Shown: positions 42,823 through 52,080 of the stretch, in pieces
Layout: every line of letters begins with the position of its first letter
Position numbering within the stretch: the first letter of the stretch is position 1
Origin: Streptomyces violaceusniger Tu 4113
Lineage (GTDB): Bacteria; Actinomycetota; Actinomycetes; Streptomycetales; Streptomycetaceae
Assembly (NCBI RefSeq): GCF_000147815.2
Contig: NC_015957.1
Coordinates: 9,982,001-10,046,000 of the forward strand
Direction of reading: 5' to 3'
Length of the DNA: 64,000 nt
Notes under the pieces: model-generated
The model's database searches: none
The model's input: only the letters and a program-made list of their open reading frames with translations
Told to the model about the DNA's origin: nothing
Translations under genes and position numbers: made by a program

Positions 42823-44495
42823 CCGGGCGCGGCGGGCCGGACCCGTACGACGACGCCTACGGCGAGAGCTCCGGACCCGGGGACGGGGACGAGAGAGACG
42901 GGCCCGGACGGGGCAGCGACCCGGGTCTGCCGTCCCACCCCGCCGGGCCACCCCGCATACCGCCGCCGCGGTCGGCCGCCGAGGACAGCGGCCACTGGCC
43001 GGGCGCACTGGACGGCGGAATCCCCGCCCCGCGCCCGCCCACCGCGGACGAGAGACCGTCGGGACGGGCACCGGAGCCCGCCCCGAAACCGGCCCCGCAA
43101 CCCGCAGCGGACCCTGAGCCGGAGCCCGCTCCCGGCCGCGAACCGGAGTCCAACCTGGGCTCCGACCCGGAACATACCCCCGGCCCCAACACGGAACCGA
43201 CCCCGGGCCCCGACCCGGAACCGGTCGTAAGTCGCGACCCGGAACCGGACCCAGAGCCGGAGCCGCCCGCCGCCGCGCCCCTGCCCGCGCCCGCACCACC
43301 CACACCGCCCCTGCCCGCGCCCCTGCCCGCGCCCGCGCCGCCGGCCGCGCCGCCGGCGGCGCCCACGCCCTCGGCGGCTCATCCGCTCTCGCACGATCTG
43401 CTGCGATCGCTGCTCGGCGCCTGGGCGCTGACCGCGTGCTCGCCGGACGAGACCGCCGCCGTCGAGGCGCATCTCAACCACTGCCCCTCCTGCGCCGAGG
43501 AGGCGCTGCGGCTGCGCGACGCCGTCGAGCTGCTGCACACCGAGCACAGCCTGGACCTCGATCCGATGCTCCGCTCCCGGGTGCTCGCGGGCTGTCTGGG
43601 CCGCCGTCCGGCCCGGATACCCATGCCCGGCTGGGCCGGTGCGTACGACGCCGAGGCCGCCCGGCTGGACGCGCTGCTGCGCGACATGGGCGAGGCCGAG
43701 TGGCGTGCGCCGGTGCGGCTGAAGTGGTTCGACGGGCGGCGGCTCACCGGCCGGGACACCACCGTCGCCGGGGTGATCGGCCATCTGATGGTCGTGGACG
43801 GCATCATCGCCGCCTCCCTCGGTCTCCCCGACCCGCTCGGCGCCGACGCCCCCCGCTCGCCCCAGACTCGTACGGAGGCGTACTGGCACCACGAGCCCGG
43901 CGCCTCGTACGGGGCCGGTCCGCCCGGGGCGGTACGGGAGTTGTGGCGCGAGCAGGGCCATGCCCTGGTCCGTACGGTCTCCTTCGCCGGGCGCGGAGTC
44001 GCCGAACTCGACGTGCCGTACGGGGACTTCGCGCTGCCGATCCGCGACGCGTTCCTCGACCGCGCCCTCGAATGCTGGGTGCACGCCGGGGACATCGCCG
44101 AGGCCATCGACTACCCCTATGAGCCACCGGCCTCCGCCCACCTCAGAGCCATGATCGACCTGTGTGCCCGGCTGCTTCCGGGGACGCTGGCCGAGCGGCG
44201 CCGCGCCGGGCTCGCGGCCCCGCCCCGTCGGCTGGTCGAGGCGGGCACCCCGGGCCGTACGCTCCATCTGCAGGTCGAGGGCACGGGCGGCGGCGACTGG
44301 TACATCGCGCTGGACTCCCCGGCGGCGGTGGCCTCACCGGAGGAGGCGGTGGCGACGATCGCCCTGGACCAGGAGGCGTTCTACTTGCTGGCGTCCGGGC
44401 ATGTGCCGCCACAGGAGGCGGCCGCGGGGCTGTCCGGGGACACCGAGGCGATCCGGGACGTCCTCTTCGCCGCCGCGTCCCTCTCGCGCCTCTGA
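42819..44495 (+). CDS. Zinc-finger (ZAS) and mycothiol-dependent isomerase-fold fusion, probable anti-sigma factor
   Basis: The 558-residue protein has three parts. Residues 1 to about 185 are a proline/acidic tail with PEPEP repeats. About 190-260 is a zinc-binding anti-sigma (ZAS, zf-HC2-like) domain with AHLNHCPSC (H-x3-C-x2-C). About 275-470 looks like a mycothiol-dependent maleylpyruvate isomerase/DinB domain: TVAGVIGHLMVVDG, LWREQGHALV and ECWVHAGDIAEAI carry candidate metal-ligand histidines. The start GTG 42819 overlaps the sigma-factor stop, so the product should be made in step with the sigma factor and restrain it. The MDMPI-like part suggests a thiol or small-molecule input; this is inference. 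Confidence 0.75.
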   Translation: MTGRGGPDPYDDAYGESSGPGDGDERDGPGRGSDPGLPSHPAGPPRIPPPRSAAEDSGHWPGALDGGIPAPRPPTADERPSGRAPEPAPKPAPQPAADPEPEPAPGREPESNLGSDPEHTPGPNTEPTPGPDPEPVVSRDPEPDPEPEPPAAAPLPAPAPPTPPLPAPLPAPAPPAAPPAAPTPSAAHPLSHDLLRSLLGAWALTACSPDETAAVEAHLNHCPSCAEEALRLRDAVELLHTEHSLDLDPMLRSRVLAGCLGRRPARIPMPGWAGAYDAEAARLDALLRDMGEAEWRAPVRLKWFDGRRLTGRDTTVAGVIGHLMVVDGIIAASLGLPDPLGADAPRSPQTRTEAYWHHEPGASYGAGPPGAVRELWREQGHALVRTVSFAGRGVAELDVPYGDFALPIRDAFLDRALECWVHAGDIAEAIDYPYEPPASAHLRAMIDLCARLLPGTLAERRRAGLAAPPRRLVEAGTPGRTLHLQVEGTGGGDWYIALDSPAAVASPEEAVATIALDQEAFYLLASGHVPPQEAAAGLSGDTEAIRDVLFAAASLSRL

Positions 44496-44528
44496 GTCGC
44501 CCGGCTCCTGAGTCGTCCGACCGACGAA

Positions 44529-45398
44529 TCAGCCGAAGACGACCGTACGGTGGCCGTTGAGCAGCACCCGGCGCTCGCTGTGCCACTTCACGGCGCGGGC
44601 CAGCGCCTGGCACTCCACATCGCGGCCGACCGCCACCAGTTGGTCCGGGGTCAGCTCATGGCCGACGCGCTCGACCTCCTGCTCGATGATCGGGCCCTCG
44701 TCCAGATCGGCGGTCACATAGTGGGCCGTCGCCCCGATCAGCTTGACCCCGCGCGCATGCGCCTGGTGGTACGGCTTGGCGCCCTTGAAGCTCGGGAGGA
44801 AGCTGTGGTGGATGTTGATGATCCGTCCCGACAGCGCCTTGCACAGGTCGTCGGAGAGCACCTGCATATAGCGGGCCAGCACCACCAGCTCGACATGCTC
44901 CGTGCGCACCAGGTCCAGCAGCCAGGCCTCGGCCTCCTGCTTGGTGTCCTTCGTCACGGGCAGGTGGTGGAACGGAATCCCGTAGGAGCCGACCAGCTCC
45001 TCGAAGTCCGTGTGGTTGGAGACCACGGCGGCGATCTCGACCGGCAGCGCGCCGATCCGGGACCGGAAGAGAAGATCGTTCAGGCAGTGCCCGAACTTGC
45101 TGACCATGAGCAGAATGCGCATCTTGCGATCGGCGGGATGGATCTCCCAGTCCATCTGGAAGGACTCGCCGACCGCCGCGAAGCTGGCCCGCAGATCCTC
45201 CACCTTCACCGGTGAGACGGCGCGGAAGGCCACCCGCATGAAGAAGAGCCCGGTGTCGCGGTCCCCGAACTGCTGGCTGTCCTCGATATTGCAGCCGGTC
45301 ATGAACAGATAGCTCGACACGGCGTGCACAATGCCCTGCTTGTCAGGGCATGACAGGGTGAGGATGTACTGGTCGGGGACGGAATGCGGCTCGCTCAT
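44529..45398 (-). CDS. purU: Formyltetrahydrofolate deformylase
   Basis: The 289-residue enzyme hydrolyses 10-formyltetrahydrofolate to formate and tetrahydrofolate. It balances one-carbon units and feeds formate to purine synthesis. The N-terminal ACT domain (ILTLSCPDKQGIVHAVSSYL) is followed by the formyltransferase fold with the catalytic Asn-His-Asp set: NIHHSFLPSFKG and GATAHYVTADLDEGPII. Start ATG 45398 has GGAG only three bases upstream, but the protein aligns from here with its family. Confidence 0.93.
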   Translation of the reverse strand: MSEPHSVPDQYILTLSCPDKQGIVHAVSSYLFMTGCNIEDSQQFGDRDTGLFFMRVAFRAVSPVKVEDLRASFAAVGESFQMDWEIHPADRKMRILLMVSKFGHCLNDLLFRSRIGALPVEIAAVVSNHTDFEELVGSYGIPFHHLPVTKDTKQEAEAWLLDLVRTEHVELVVLARYMQVLSDDLCKALSGRIINIHHSFLPSFKGAKPYHQAHARGVKLIGATAHYVTADLDEGPIIEQEVERVGHELTPDQLVAVGRDVECQALARAVKWHSERRVLLNGHRTVVFG

Positions 45399-45430
45399 GA
45401 CTCCATAGCGTCCCACACCCGCGACGTGGT

Positions 45431-45880
45431 TCAGACCGCTTGCGTCATGATCGCCAGTACTTCGAGGGTGCGTGGCGGCACATCCGGGTCCTCGCCGTCG
45501 TTGGTGGCCAGCCGCACATGGGCCTCGCGGGCCGCCCGCACGGCTTCCGGCCAGCCATGGTGTTCGAGGTAGGCCGGGACGAGGGCGTCCGCGCCCACCT
45601 GGTGCATGATCCTCAGCACCCGCAGCACGGCGACATCGACCAGCGCCGCCTCCTGCGAGTCACGGAAGATCGTGCCGACGTACTTTTCGGCGGACCAGTT
45701 GTCGAGCCAGGTGTCCTCGACGAGCCGGTAGACGGCGTCCGTCACATCCCCGTACCCGGCCTGGCCGGCCAGCCAGCACTCCTGCTGAAAGACGGGATCC
45801 GAGAGCATATGCAGCGCCGAGCGCACGTTGATGCGCCAGCGCCACCAGGGCATGTCGTTGACAGGAGGCATGCCTCCCAT
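45431..45880 (-). CDS. Small conserved actinobacterial protein of unknown function
   Basis: The 149-residue protein (from this start) begins MGGMPPVNDMPWWRWRINVR and has a helical, Trp-rich N-terminal part and no membrane segment or signal. It includes YRLVEDTWLDNWSAEKYVG and ADALVPAYLEHHGWPEAVRA. It resembles the SCO4402-like family of unknown role that streptomycetes keep next to purU. I am fairly but not fully sure of that family. The frame extends to a GTG at 45952 and no start has a clear ribosome site. Spacing from purU is about 30 bases on the same strand. Confidence 0.7.
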   Translation of the reverse strand: MGGMPPVNDMPWWRWRINVRSALHMLSDPVFQQECWLAGQAGYGDVTDAVYRLVEDTWLDNWSAEKYVGTIFRDSQEAALVDVAVLRVLRIMHQVGADALVPAYLEHHGWPEAVRAAREAHVRLATNDGEDPDVPPRTLEVLAIMTQAV

Positions 45881-46051
45881 GGTGGTCGAGCGACGGGCGC
45901 GACGGGAAGACTTCTCCGAACCTTGCACAATCACCGATCGTACGTTCTTCACACAGAGCGACGGATCGGCCCCCGGAGTTCACCTCTATGACACCGTTCC
46001 TTGTCTTGTCATAGCTGCGCCGTTCCTCGCGACGGGACAGGCTCGCTTGCC

Positions 46052-47362
46052 ATGACCGGTCGGCGACGCCCTTCCTCCCGCCTCTTCCGAGCCGCCGTCG
46101 CGGCACTGTGCACGGCGGTCGGCGCGTCACTGCTGACCGGCTGCGGCGGAGTGCTGTCGAGCAAGAACGACGGCGACCCCATCACCGTCATGACATGGGC
46201 CCCCGAGGGCACCAAAGCGACCAATATGCCAGGAATGCCCGCGATGGCGAAGGCATTTGCCCGCTGGGTCAACGACACCGGCGGCATCCACGGCCGCAAG
46301 CTCAAGGTCGTCACCTGCAACGAGCGCAACGACGCCGTCCAGGCCGCCCGCTGCGCCCAGCAGGCCAAGGACGAGAAGGCCGTCGCGGTCGTCGGCTCGT
46401 ACAGCCAGTACGGCCGGGCCTTCATCTCCCCGCTGGAGGTCGCCGGCATCCCCTACATAGGCGGCTACGGGGTGACGCAGGAGGAGTTCGACAGCCCGTA
46501 CTCCTATCCGGTCAACGGCGGCCAGGCCGCCCTGCTGGTGGGCAACGGCCGCCAGCTCGCCTCCCGCTGCGAGCGCACCGCGCTCGTGCGCCCCGACACC
46601 ATCGCGGGCGACGACCTCCCCCAGCTCCTCAACACCGGCCTCAGGGCGGGTCAGCGCGACACCGCCCATGACGTCCGCGCCCCCGAGGGCGCGGGCGACT
46701 ACAGCGACCAGGCCACCACCGCTCTGGAGCGCGTCGGCGCCGACACCTCCCTCGGCAGTGCCGCCCAGGGCGCCTCCCTGGACAGCTCCTGCGTCACCGC
46801 GGCGCTCGGCAACCGCACCGGCACCTTCTTCGACTCCTTCCGCCGGGTGCAGGAGAACCATCCGAGGGTGCGGCTCGCCTCCATCCTCGGCGGCGTCCGG
46901 CAGTCCCTCATAGACTCCACCGGCGGCAGCTCCAGCCCCCTGGAGGGCACCTACGCCACCGGCTGGTACCCGGCCGGGGACGATGCGCGCTGGAACCCCA
47001 TGAAGAAGGTCATCAACAAGTACGCCTTCGACGACAACCGCATCGACCCGGACGACCCCGGTACGCAGACCACCTGGATCGGCTACACGGTGCTGCGCTC
47101 GGTCCTGATGTCCCTGCACGCCGACGACATCAGCGCCCGCACCGTGCGCAACGAGCTGGACGACGGCCACGCGGTCAACACCGGCGGGCTGACGCCGACG
47201 CTGCGCTGGGGCTACGACGACACGCTGCACGTGCCCAACTACTCGCGGATCGTCAACGCGGACGTCACCTACCAGATGGTGCGCGACGGCCGACTGGTGG
47301 CGGTGCGCAAGGGATTCGTCAACGTGTCCAAGATCCTGGAGCAGTACCACCCGGCGGACTGA
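46052..47362 (+). CDS. ABC-transporter-like substrate-binding lipoprotein
   Basis: The 436-residue protein has a lipoprotein signal: Arg-rich start, hydrophobic core (AAVAALCTAVGASLLTGC) with the lipobox LTGC. The rest has the type 1 periplasmic-binding fold of branched-chain amino-acid/amide-binding proteins (LKVVTCNERNDAVQAARC, VAVVGSYSQYGRAFISPLE). No permease or ATPase gene is adjacent, so it may be a stand-alone sensor or an orphan transporter component. The start at 46052 lacks a strong ribosome site. Confidence 0.8.
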   Translation: MTGRRRPSSRLFRAAVAALCTAVGASLLTGCGGVLSSKNDGDPITVMTWAPEGTKATNMPGMPAMAKAFARWVNDTGGIHGRKLKVVTCNERNDAVQAARCAQQAKDEKAVAVVGSYSQYGRAFISPLEVAGIPYIGGYGVTQEEFDSPYSYPVNGGQAALLVGNGRQLASRCERTALVRPDTIAGDDLPQLLNTGLRAGQRDTAHDVRAPEGAGDYSDQATTALERVGADTSLGSAAQGASLDSSCVTAALGNRTGTFFDSFRRVQENHPRVRLASILGGVRQSLIDSTGGSSSPLEGTYATGWYPAGDDARWNPMKKVINKYAFDDNRIDPDDPGTQTTWIGYTVLRSVLMSLHADDISARTVRNELDDGHAVNTGGLTPTLRWGYDDTLHVPNYSRIVNADVTYQMVRDGRLVAVRKGFVNVSKILEQYHPAD

Positions 47363-47406
47363 GCCGCCGGCACCCGCGGGCCGGGCCGCTGACACCCTGC
47401 GGAACG

Positions 47407-47435
47407 GGCCGGGGACGGCGGCGCCGCCCCCGGCC
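47407..47435. terminator. Terminator hairpin between converging genes
   Basis: Ggccggggacggcg (47407-47420) pairs with cgccgcccccggcc (47422-47435) with one mismatch and a tight loop, between the binding-protein gene and the proline-rich membrane protein gene. Confidence 0.5.
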
Positions 47436-47441
47436 GTCCGG

Positions 47442-49097
47442 TCACAGTTCGGTGGCCTGGTGCGAGGTGAGGCCGTACTGGGAGGCGATCGGGTTCCACA
47501 GCCCCGAGGCCGTCTTCTTGGCCTGCGTCGCCTCGCCGCTCGCCCGCTCGGCCGTCCCGACCCGGGGCGTACGGCGGGCCTTGCCCTTGGGGCAGCCCTT
47601 CTTGCCGCCGACCTGATCGGCCCAGGCCGCGTACTCGTTGTCGGCCCTGGCCGAGGACTTCCACGCCTTGGTGAGAGCCGCGGTCAGCCGCGCGTTGTCG
47701 GGCAGCTTGTCCACCGACAGCTTGCCCAGCCGGGTCACCAGACCATTGCGCTGGCCCGCGGCCGTCCGCAGATCCGATGCCGCCGTGGGCAGGTCCTTGC
47801 AGGACTTGATGTTGTCCACGGCCTTGATCACCGATGCGCGGCTGTTGTTGCTGTCGGCGAGCAGCGCGTCCAGCGCCTTCGCCTGCGGCTCGGCGGGATC
47901 GGCGGATTTGGACGGCTCCTCTTCCCCGGCGCTCGGCGAGGAGCTGCTCAGCGTCGAGTTGTCCTTCTTGTCGCCGTCGCCGCCCATGCTGAGCGCGGCT
48001 CCGGCGGCGAGCCCGGCGATACCGCAGCCCGCCACCACGATGCCGATGAGCATGCCCCGCGACATCCGGCGCCGCCCACGGCCACCACCGCCGCCACCGC
48101 CACCGGACGGCGACGGCTGCGGAACGTCCTGGGCGAACTGCGGAAGCTGCTGGGTCTCATGGGCGCCCTCGGCACGGAACAGACCGTCGAACTCCGAGGG
48201 CGGCGGCCGGTCCCCGGGACGGCCGGGACGGATCGCGTACGGGGCGCTGCCGGGCCGCTCCGGGATGTTCGCCGCGGACGCGGGTACGGGTGCGTCCGGC
48301 GCGGGTGCGGGCGGCGTGGGCGGGAGCACCGCGGTCTCTTCCGCGGCGGCCGGCTGGCGGTGGGCGCCCCGGTGGCCGGGGCGGACGGCGCGCAGCTGGG
48401 TGGTGGACTCGGCGGGTGACTCGGGCCGGTTCTCGGGCGGCAGCGGCGCGCTCTTGACCGTGGCGAGCGTGGTGGTGGGGGTGTCCAGAGGCGGCGGGGC
48501 CTCACCCGGGACCGGGGGTATGAACTGGGTCGCGTCGGCGTCCCCGGCGGGCTGCGGCGGCAGTACCTGGGTCTCGTCGGCGGCCTGGTACGGCGGCTGA
48601 GCCGGTCTCTGGGGGGCCGACCAACCCTGCTGCTGGCCGTAAGGCTGTCCCTCGGGGGACCCGTAAGGCTGTCCCTCGGGCGACCCGTAAGGCTGCGCTC
48701 CAGGCGAACCGTAGGACCCGTCGGGCGCCCCGTAGGCCTGTTGTCCCCCAGGCGGCCCGTAGGACTGCCCCCCAGGCGACCCTCCGTAGGTCTGCCCCTC
48801 GGGCGGCCCTCCGTAGGACTGCCCCCCAGGCGACCCTCCGTAGGTCTGCCCCTCGGGCGACCCGTAAGGCTGCCCCTCGGGGGGCGGCGGCGCGCCGAAC
48901 TCCCCCTGCGGCGGCAGTTCCGGAGCGCTCTGCGGGCCCCAAGGCTGCCCCCATGCCTGTCCCCCGGCCGGGGCCGCCTGGTGGCCGTCCGAGGGCTTGT
49001 AGTCCCCCTGGGCGGGCAGCACAACCCCCTCGCGCACAGGCTGCGCGGGCGGGACCGCGGGAAGCCGCGGCTCATTCCCCTGACCGCTCTGTGTCAC
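47442..49097 (-). CDS. Proline/glycine-rich repeat membrane protein
   Basis: The 551-residue protein is mostly low complexity: YGSPEGQP and GGSPGGQSYG-type units near residues 70-170, Pro/Ala/Thr linkers to about 350, then RRRMSRGMLIGIVVAGCGIAG, one membrane helix. The C-terminal ~150 residues are extracytoplasmic, helical, with two cysteines (IKSCKDLP and KKGCPKG) that could form a disulfide. I do not recognise a characterised family. GTG 49097 has AAGGAG five bases upstream. A cell-surface or envelope-associated role is inferred from topology only. Confidence 0.7.
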   Translation of the reverse strand: MTQSGQGNEPRLPAVPPAQPVREGVVLPAQGDYKPSDGHQAAPAGGQAWGQPWGPQSAPELPPQGEFGAPPPPEGQPYGSPEGQTYGGSPGGQSYGGPPEGQTYGGSPGGQSYGPPGGQQAYGAPDGSYGSPGAQPYGSPEGQPYGSPEGQPYGQQQGWSAPQRPAQPPYQAADETQVLPPQPAGDADATQFIPPVPGEAPPPLDTPTTTLATVKSAPLPPENRPESPAESTTQLRAVRPGHRGAHRQPAAAEETAVLPPTPPAPAPDAPVPASAANIPERPGSAPYAIRPGRPGDRPPPSEFDGLFRAEGAHETQQLPQFAQDVPQPSPSGGGGGGGGRGRRRMSRGMLIGIVVAGCGIAGLAAGAALSMGGDGDKKDNSTLSSSSPSAGEEEPSKSADPAEPQAKALDALLADSNNSRASVIKAVDNIKSCKDLPTAASDLRTAAGQRNGLVTRLGKLSVDKLPDNARLTAALTKAWKSSARADNEYAAWADQVGGKKGCPKGKARRTPRVGTAERASGEATQAKKTASGLWNPIASQYGLTSHQATEL

Positions 49098-49459
49098 CGG
49101 GACTCCTTGGTATACGGAACTACGGAATCGTCGGCTCACGCTACCGGTTCCCCAGACGGCGCGATGCCCATGAGCCCAGGGGGACGGCGAGAGACTGGTC
49201 ACCGCGACAGGGGGCACACCACCGCGATCAGGGGTTATGTAAACCCCACCCGTACCTCCGGTAATCACAAGGCAACGCACACCCCAACGCGCGCACCCAA
49301 CGCACGCACCTCATCACACCCACCAACCCCACACGCACCAGCAGCCACAACGCGACGCACACCCCGCACACCCCATGACTCCCGCACCCCACAAGGCCCC
49401 ACAACACCCCCGCGCCCAGCGGAAATCTCAGGCGACAGCCTCAGGTGACCACCTCGGGC
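49098..49459. other. 362-bp intergenic region with an A/C-rich tract
   Basis: No gene is supported. From about 49258 to 49400 the plus strand is strongly A/C-rich and G-poor (caacgcacaccccaacgcg and similar), unlike the rest of the window. It holds the promoter of the membrane protein gene on the minus strand. Confidence 0.5.
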
Positions 49460-50857
49460 TCAGGCGACCTGCATCTGCAGCCGCGCCCCGAACTCCCGCA
49501 CCACCGGCTCGTCCCGATAGGGCTCCAACCGCTGCTGGAAGTCGTCCAGATACTCCGCCCCCCGGTTGGACCGCAGCGTGCCCAGCAGATCCACCGCCTG
49601 GGTGCCGACATGGCACGCCTGCTCCACGTCGCGCTGCTGCACATGCCCGGTGGCCAGCAGCAACAGCCCGATCGCCCGCCGCCGCACCCGCCCCTCCGGA
49701 AGCCCCTCCAGGGCCTCCTCGGCGCGCCGCCGGGCCTGTTCGGCCTGGCCCAGGTCGCGGTGACAGTGGGCCAGCTCATCGGCGAGATAGGCACGGTCGA
49801 AGTGGCGGACCCAGGTGGGGTCGTCACCCGTGACGGAGCCCGAACCGCTCCCCACCGCCCGCTCCAACGCGTCCAGCGCGCGCCCGGCCGCGGCCTGGCA
49901 GGCCCGCGCGTCCCCCATCAGGGCGTGGCCGCGTGCCTCGGCCGCCAGGAACATCGATTCGGCGCGCGGCGGCACCTGGCCACGCGCGCCCTCCTGCGCG
50001 GCCTTCGCCAACTGGGCGATCTCCCGGGGATTCCCGAGCTGGGCGGCGAGATGGCTCATGCTGGCGGCGAGCACATAGCCGCCGTAGCCCCGGTCCCCCG
50101 CGGCCTGGGCGAGCCGCAGCGCCTGGATGTAGTAGCGCTGGGCGAGACCGGACTGCCCGGTGTCGACCGCCATATAGCCCGCCAGCTCCGTCAACCGCGC
50201 GACGGCCGCGAAGAGTTCACGGCCGACCGCCTCGGTGTACGAGCCGGCCAGCAGCCCGGAGACCACACTGTTCAGATAGTGGACGACGACGGGGCGCACA
50301 TGGCCGCTGCCGTAGCGGTGGTCCAGGTCGACCAGGGCGTCCGTCGTGGCGCGCACCGCCGCGACGTCCGAACGCCCCACCCGGGCGCCCGCGGTGCGCG
50401 CGACCTGGGTGTCCGCACCGGTGATCAGCCAGTCGCGGCTGGGCTCGACCAGCGCGGAGGCGGCGACCGTCGAACCACTGAGGAAGTCGCGGCGCCCCAC
50501 ATCGCTGCGCCACAGCTCGCAGACCTGCTCTATCGCGCCGAGGACGGTGGGCGAGAACTGCAGACCGACCCCGGAGGCAAGGTTTTTGCCGTTGGCCATG
50601 CCGATCTCGTCGATCGTGACCGTACGGCCCAGCTTGCGGCCGAGCGCCTCGGCGATGATGCCCGGCGCCCGGCCCCGGGGCTGCTGGCCACGCAGCCAAC
50701 GGGCCACCGACGTCTTGTCGTACCGAAGATCGAGACCGTGCTCGGCGCCGCACATATTGACCCTGCGCGCCAACCCGGCGTTGGAGCAGCCGGCTTCCTG
50801 GATGAGCGCCTGCAGCCGTTCGTTCGGCTGCCGCGCCACAAGCGGCCTAGCGGCCAT
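49460..50857 (-). CDS. TPR-domain regulator (NsdA-like)
   Basis: The 465-residue cytoplasmic protein starts with a DNA-binding-like region (ERLQALIQEAGCSNAGLARRVN, KTSVARWLRGQQPRGRAPGIIAEAL). The motif WRSDVGRRDFLSGS follows, then tetratricopeptide-like helix pairs to the end (QRYYIQALRLAQAAGDRG, AAGRALDALERAVG). Related streptomycete proteins such as NsdA modulate sporulation and antibiotic production; assignment to that group is by resemblance. ATG 50857 has an excellent AGGAGGTAA six bases upstream. It is divergent from the primase-polymerase-like gene. Confidence 0.8.
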   Translation of the reverse strand: MAARPLVARQPNERLQALIQEAGCSNAGLARRVNMCGAEHGLDLRYDKTSVARWLRGQQPRGRAPGIIAEALGRKLGRTVTIDEIGMANGKNLASGVGLQFSPTVLGAIEQVCELWRSDVGRRDFLSGSTVAASALVEPSRDWLITGADTQVARTAGARVGRSDVAAVRATTDALVDLDHRYGSGHVRPVVVHYLNSVVSGLLAGSYTEAVGRELFAAVARLTELAGYMAVDTGQSGLAQRYYIQALRLAQAAGDRGYGGYVLAASMSHLAAQLGNPREIAQLAKAAQEGARGQVPPRAESMFLAAEARGHALMGDARACQAAAGRALDALERAVGSGSGSVTGDDPTWVRHFDRAYLADELAHCHRDLGQAEQARRRAEEALEGLPEGRVRRRAIGLLLLATGHVQQRDVEQACHVGTQAVDLLGTLRSNRGAEYLDDFQQRLEPYRDEPVVREFGARLQMQVA

Positions 50858-51228
50858 GGCGTTACCTCCTGTGACTGCTTGCGTTCTCGGCGTATCCGTC
50901 TCTGCTGCTGAGTGATGCCCCGCAGATATCGCAGGTATACGGCGAATGCGGAACTTGCCCGTATTGACCGCATCGACCGCATCGTTCGCGTACGGCGCCG
51001 ATACGAGTCCGGGCACGCCCTCCCCCTGGCGCCGCGGCATGGCCGCCGGACACTCGCACGCCTGTCACGCATGGTGGTTACCCGCTTACACAGCCGCAAC
51101 CCCACACGCGCCCCCGGCTGTGCACCCATGCGCCCCGCCGTGCCGTCCTCGCGCACCCCGGGCCCCCGGCGGCCCGCCCGTGTGGGGGTCCGGCCGTAAC
51201 CCCTGTTGACGGCGGAAGTTGTCCTTGC
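50858..51228. other. 371-bp intergenic region between divergent genes
   Basis: It lies between the TPR regulator and the primase-polymerase-like gene. It contains the strong Shine-Dalgarno of the regulator. Otherwise I see nothing decisive. Confidence 0.45.
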
Positions 51229-51906
51229 GTGGAAGAGACCATGGACGTGACAGGACCATCGCGGTTCCCCGCGGGAACCTCGCAGATCCCTCAGCAGCGC
51301 GGGGAACGGCTGCGCGACGCGGCGGTGCGATATGCCGAGGAGCGGCATTGGGACGTGCTCTCCGGCGCCTGGCTGGAGACCGTGGACGGAGTGGAGCGCT
51401 GCTCCTGCGGAAGCGCCGACTGCCCGGCCCCCGGCGCCCATCCGACCGGCCGGGACTGGGTGAACCAGGCCACGGGCAGCGCGGTCGTGGTCCGCCGCAT
51501 GTGGGCCAGGACGCCGCGCGCCTCCATCCTGCTGCCGACCGGTCGCACCTTCGACGCGCTCGACGTACCGGAGTCGGCGGGCTGTCTGGCGCTCGCGCGC
51601 ATGGAGCGCCGCCAGGTCGAGCTGGGCCCGGTCACCTGCACCCCCGGGCGCAGGATGCTCTTCTTCGTCCTCCCGGGCGCCGCCGCCAAGGTCCCCGACC
51701 TGGTGCGGAATCTGGGCTGGCCGCCGAACGCGATCGACCTGACCCCGCGCGGCGAGGGCGACTATGTGGTCGCGCCCCCGACCCGGGTGGGCCTGCGCGG
51801 TCCGATCCAGTGGGCCCGGCGGCCCACCGCCGCCAACCGCTGGCTGCCCGACGCCCAGGAGCTGGTGAGCGCCCTCGCCTACGCCTGCGGCCGCGAGCGC
51901 CGCTGA
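51229..51906 (+). CDS. Bifunctional DNA primase/polymerase-like (Prim-Pol N-terminal) protein
   Basis: The 225-residue protein matches the N-terminal Prim-Pol domain seen in actinobacterial proteins: AAVRYAEERHWDVLSGAWLE, then a Cys-rich CSCGSADCPAPGAHP and WVNQATGSAVVVRRMW. It ends with GEGDYVVAPPTRVG and NRWLPDAQELV, as in relatives. The full active-site set of a true primase is not all visible, so it may be a degenerate copy with a regulatory role. GTG 51229 starts MEETMDV; ATG 51241 is possible. Confidence 0.75.
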   Translation: MEETMDVTGPSRFPAGTSQIPQQRGERLRDAAVRYAEERHWDVLSGAWLETVDGVERCSCGSADCPAPGAHPTGRDWVNQATGSAVVVRRMWARTPRASILLPTGRTFDALDVPESAGCLALARMERRQVELGPVTCTPGRRMLFFVLPGAAAKVPDLVRNLGWPPNAIDLTPRGEGDYVVAPPTRVGLRGPIQWARRPTAANRWLPDAQELVSALAYACGRERR

Positions 51907-52080
51907 CCACCCCCGGGACCGCTGACACACCGGCCCGCTGGCACCCCGCGCCGCTGAGACACACCGCGCCGCTGACGCCCCCCGGAGCGCTCCCCAGGTC
52001 GGCCCCTATCGTGGAGCGACGGACGGGGGCGCCACGACCGGCCCCCCGTGACTCGTCCCACAGGAAAACGGGGGAAGCCG

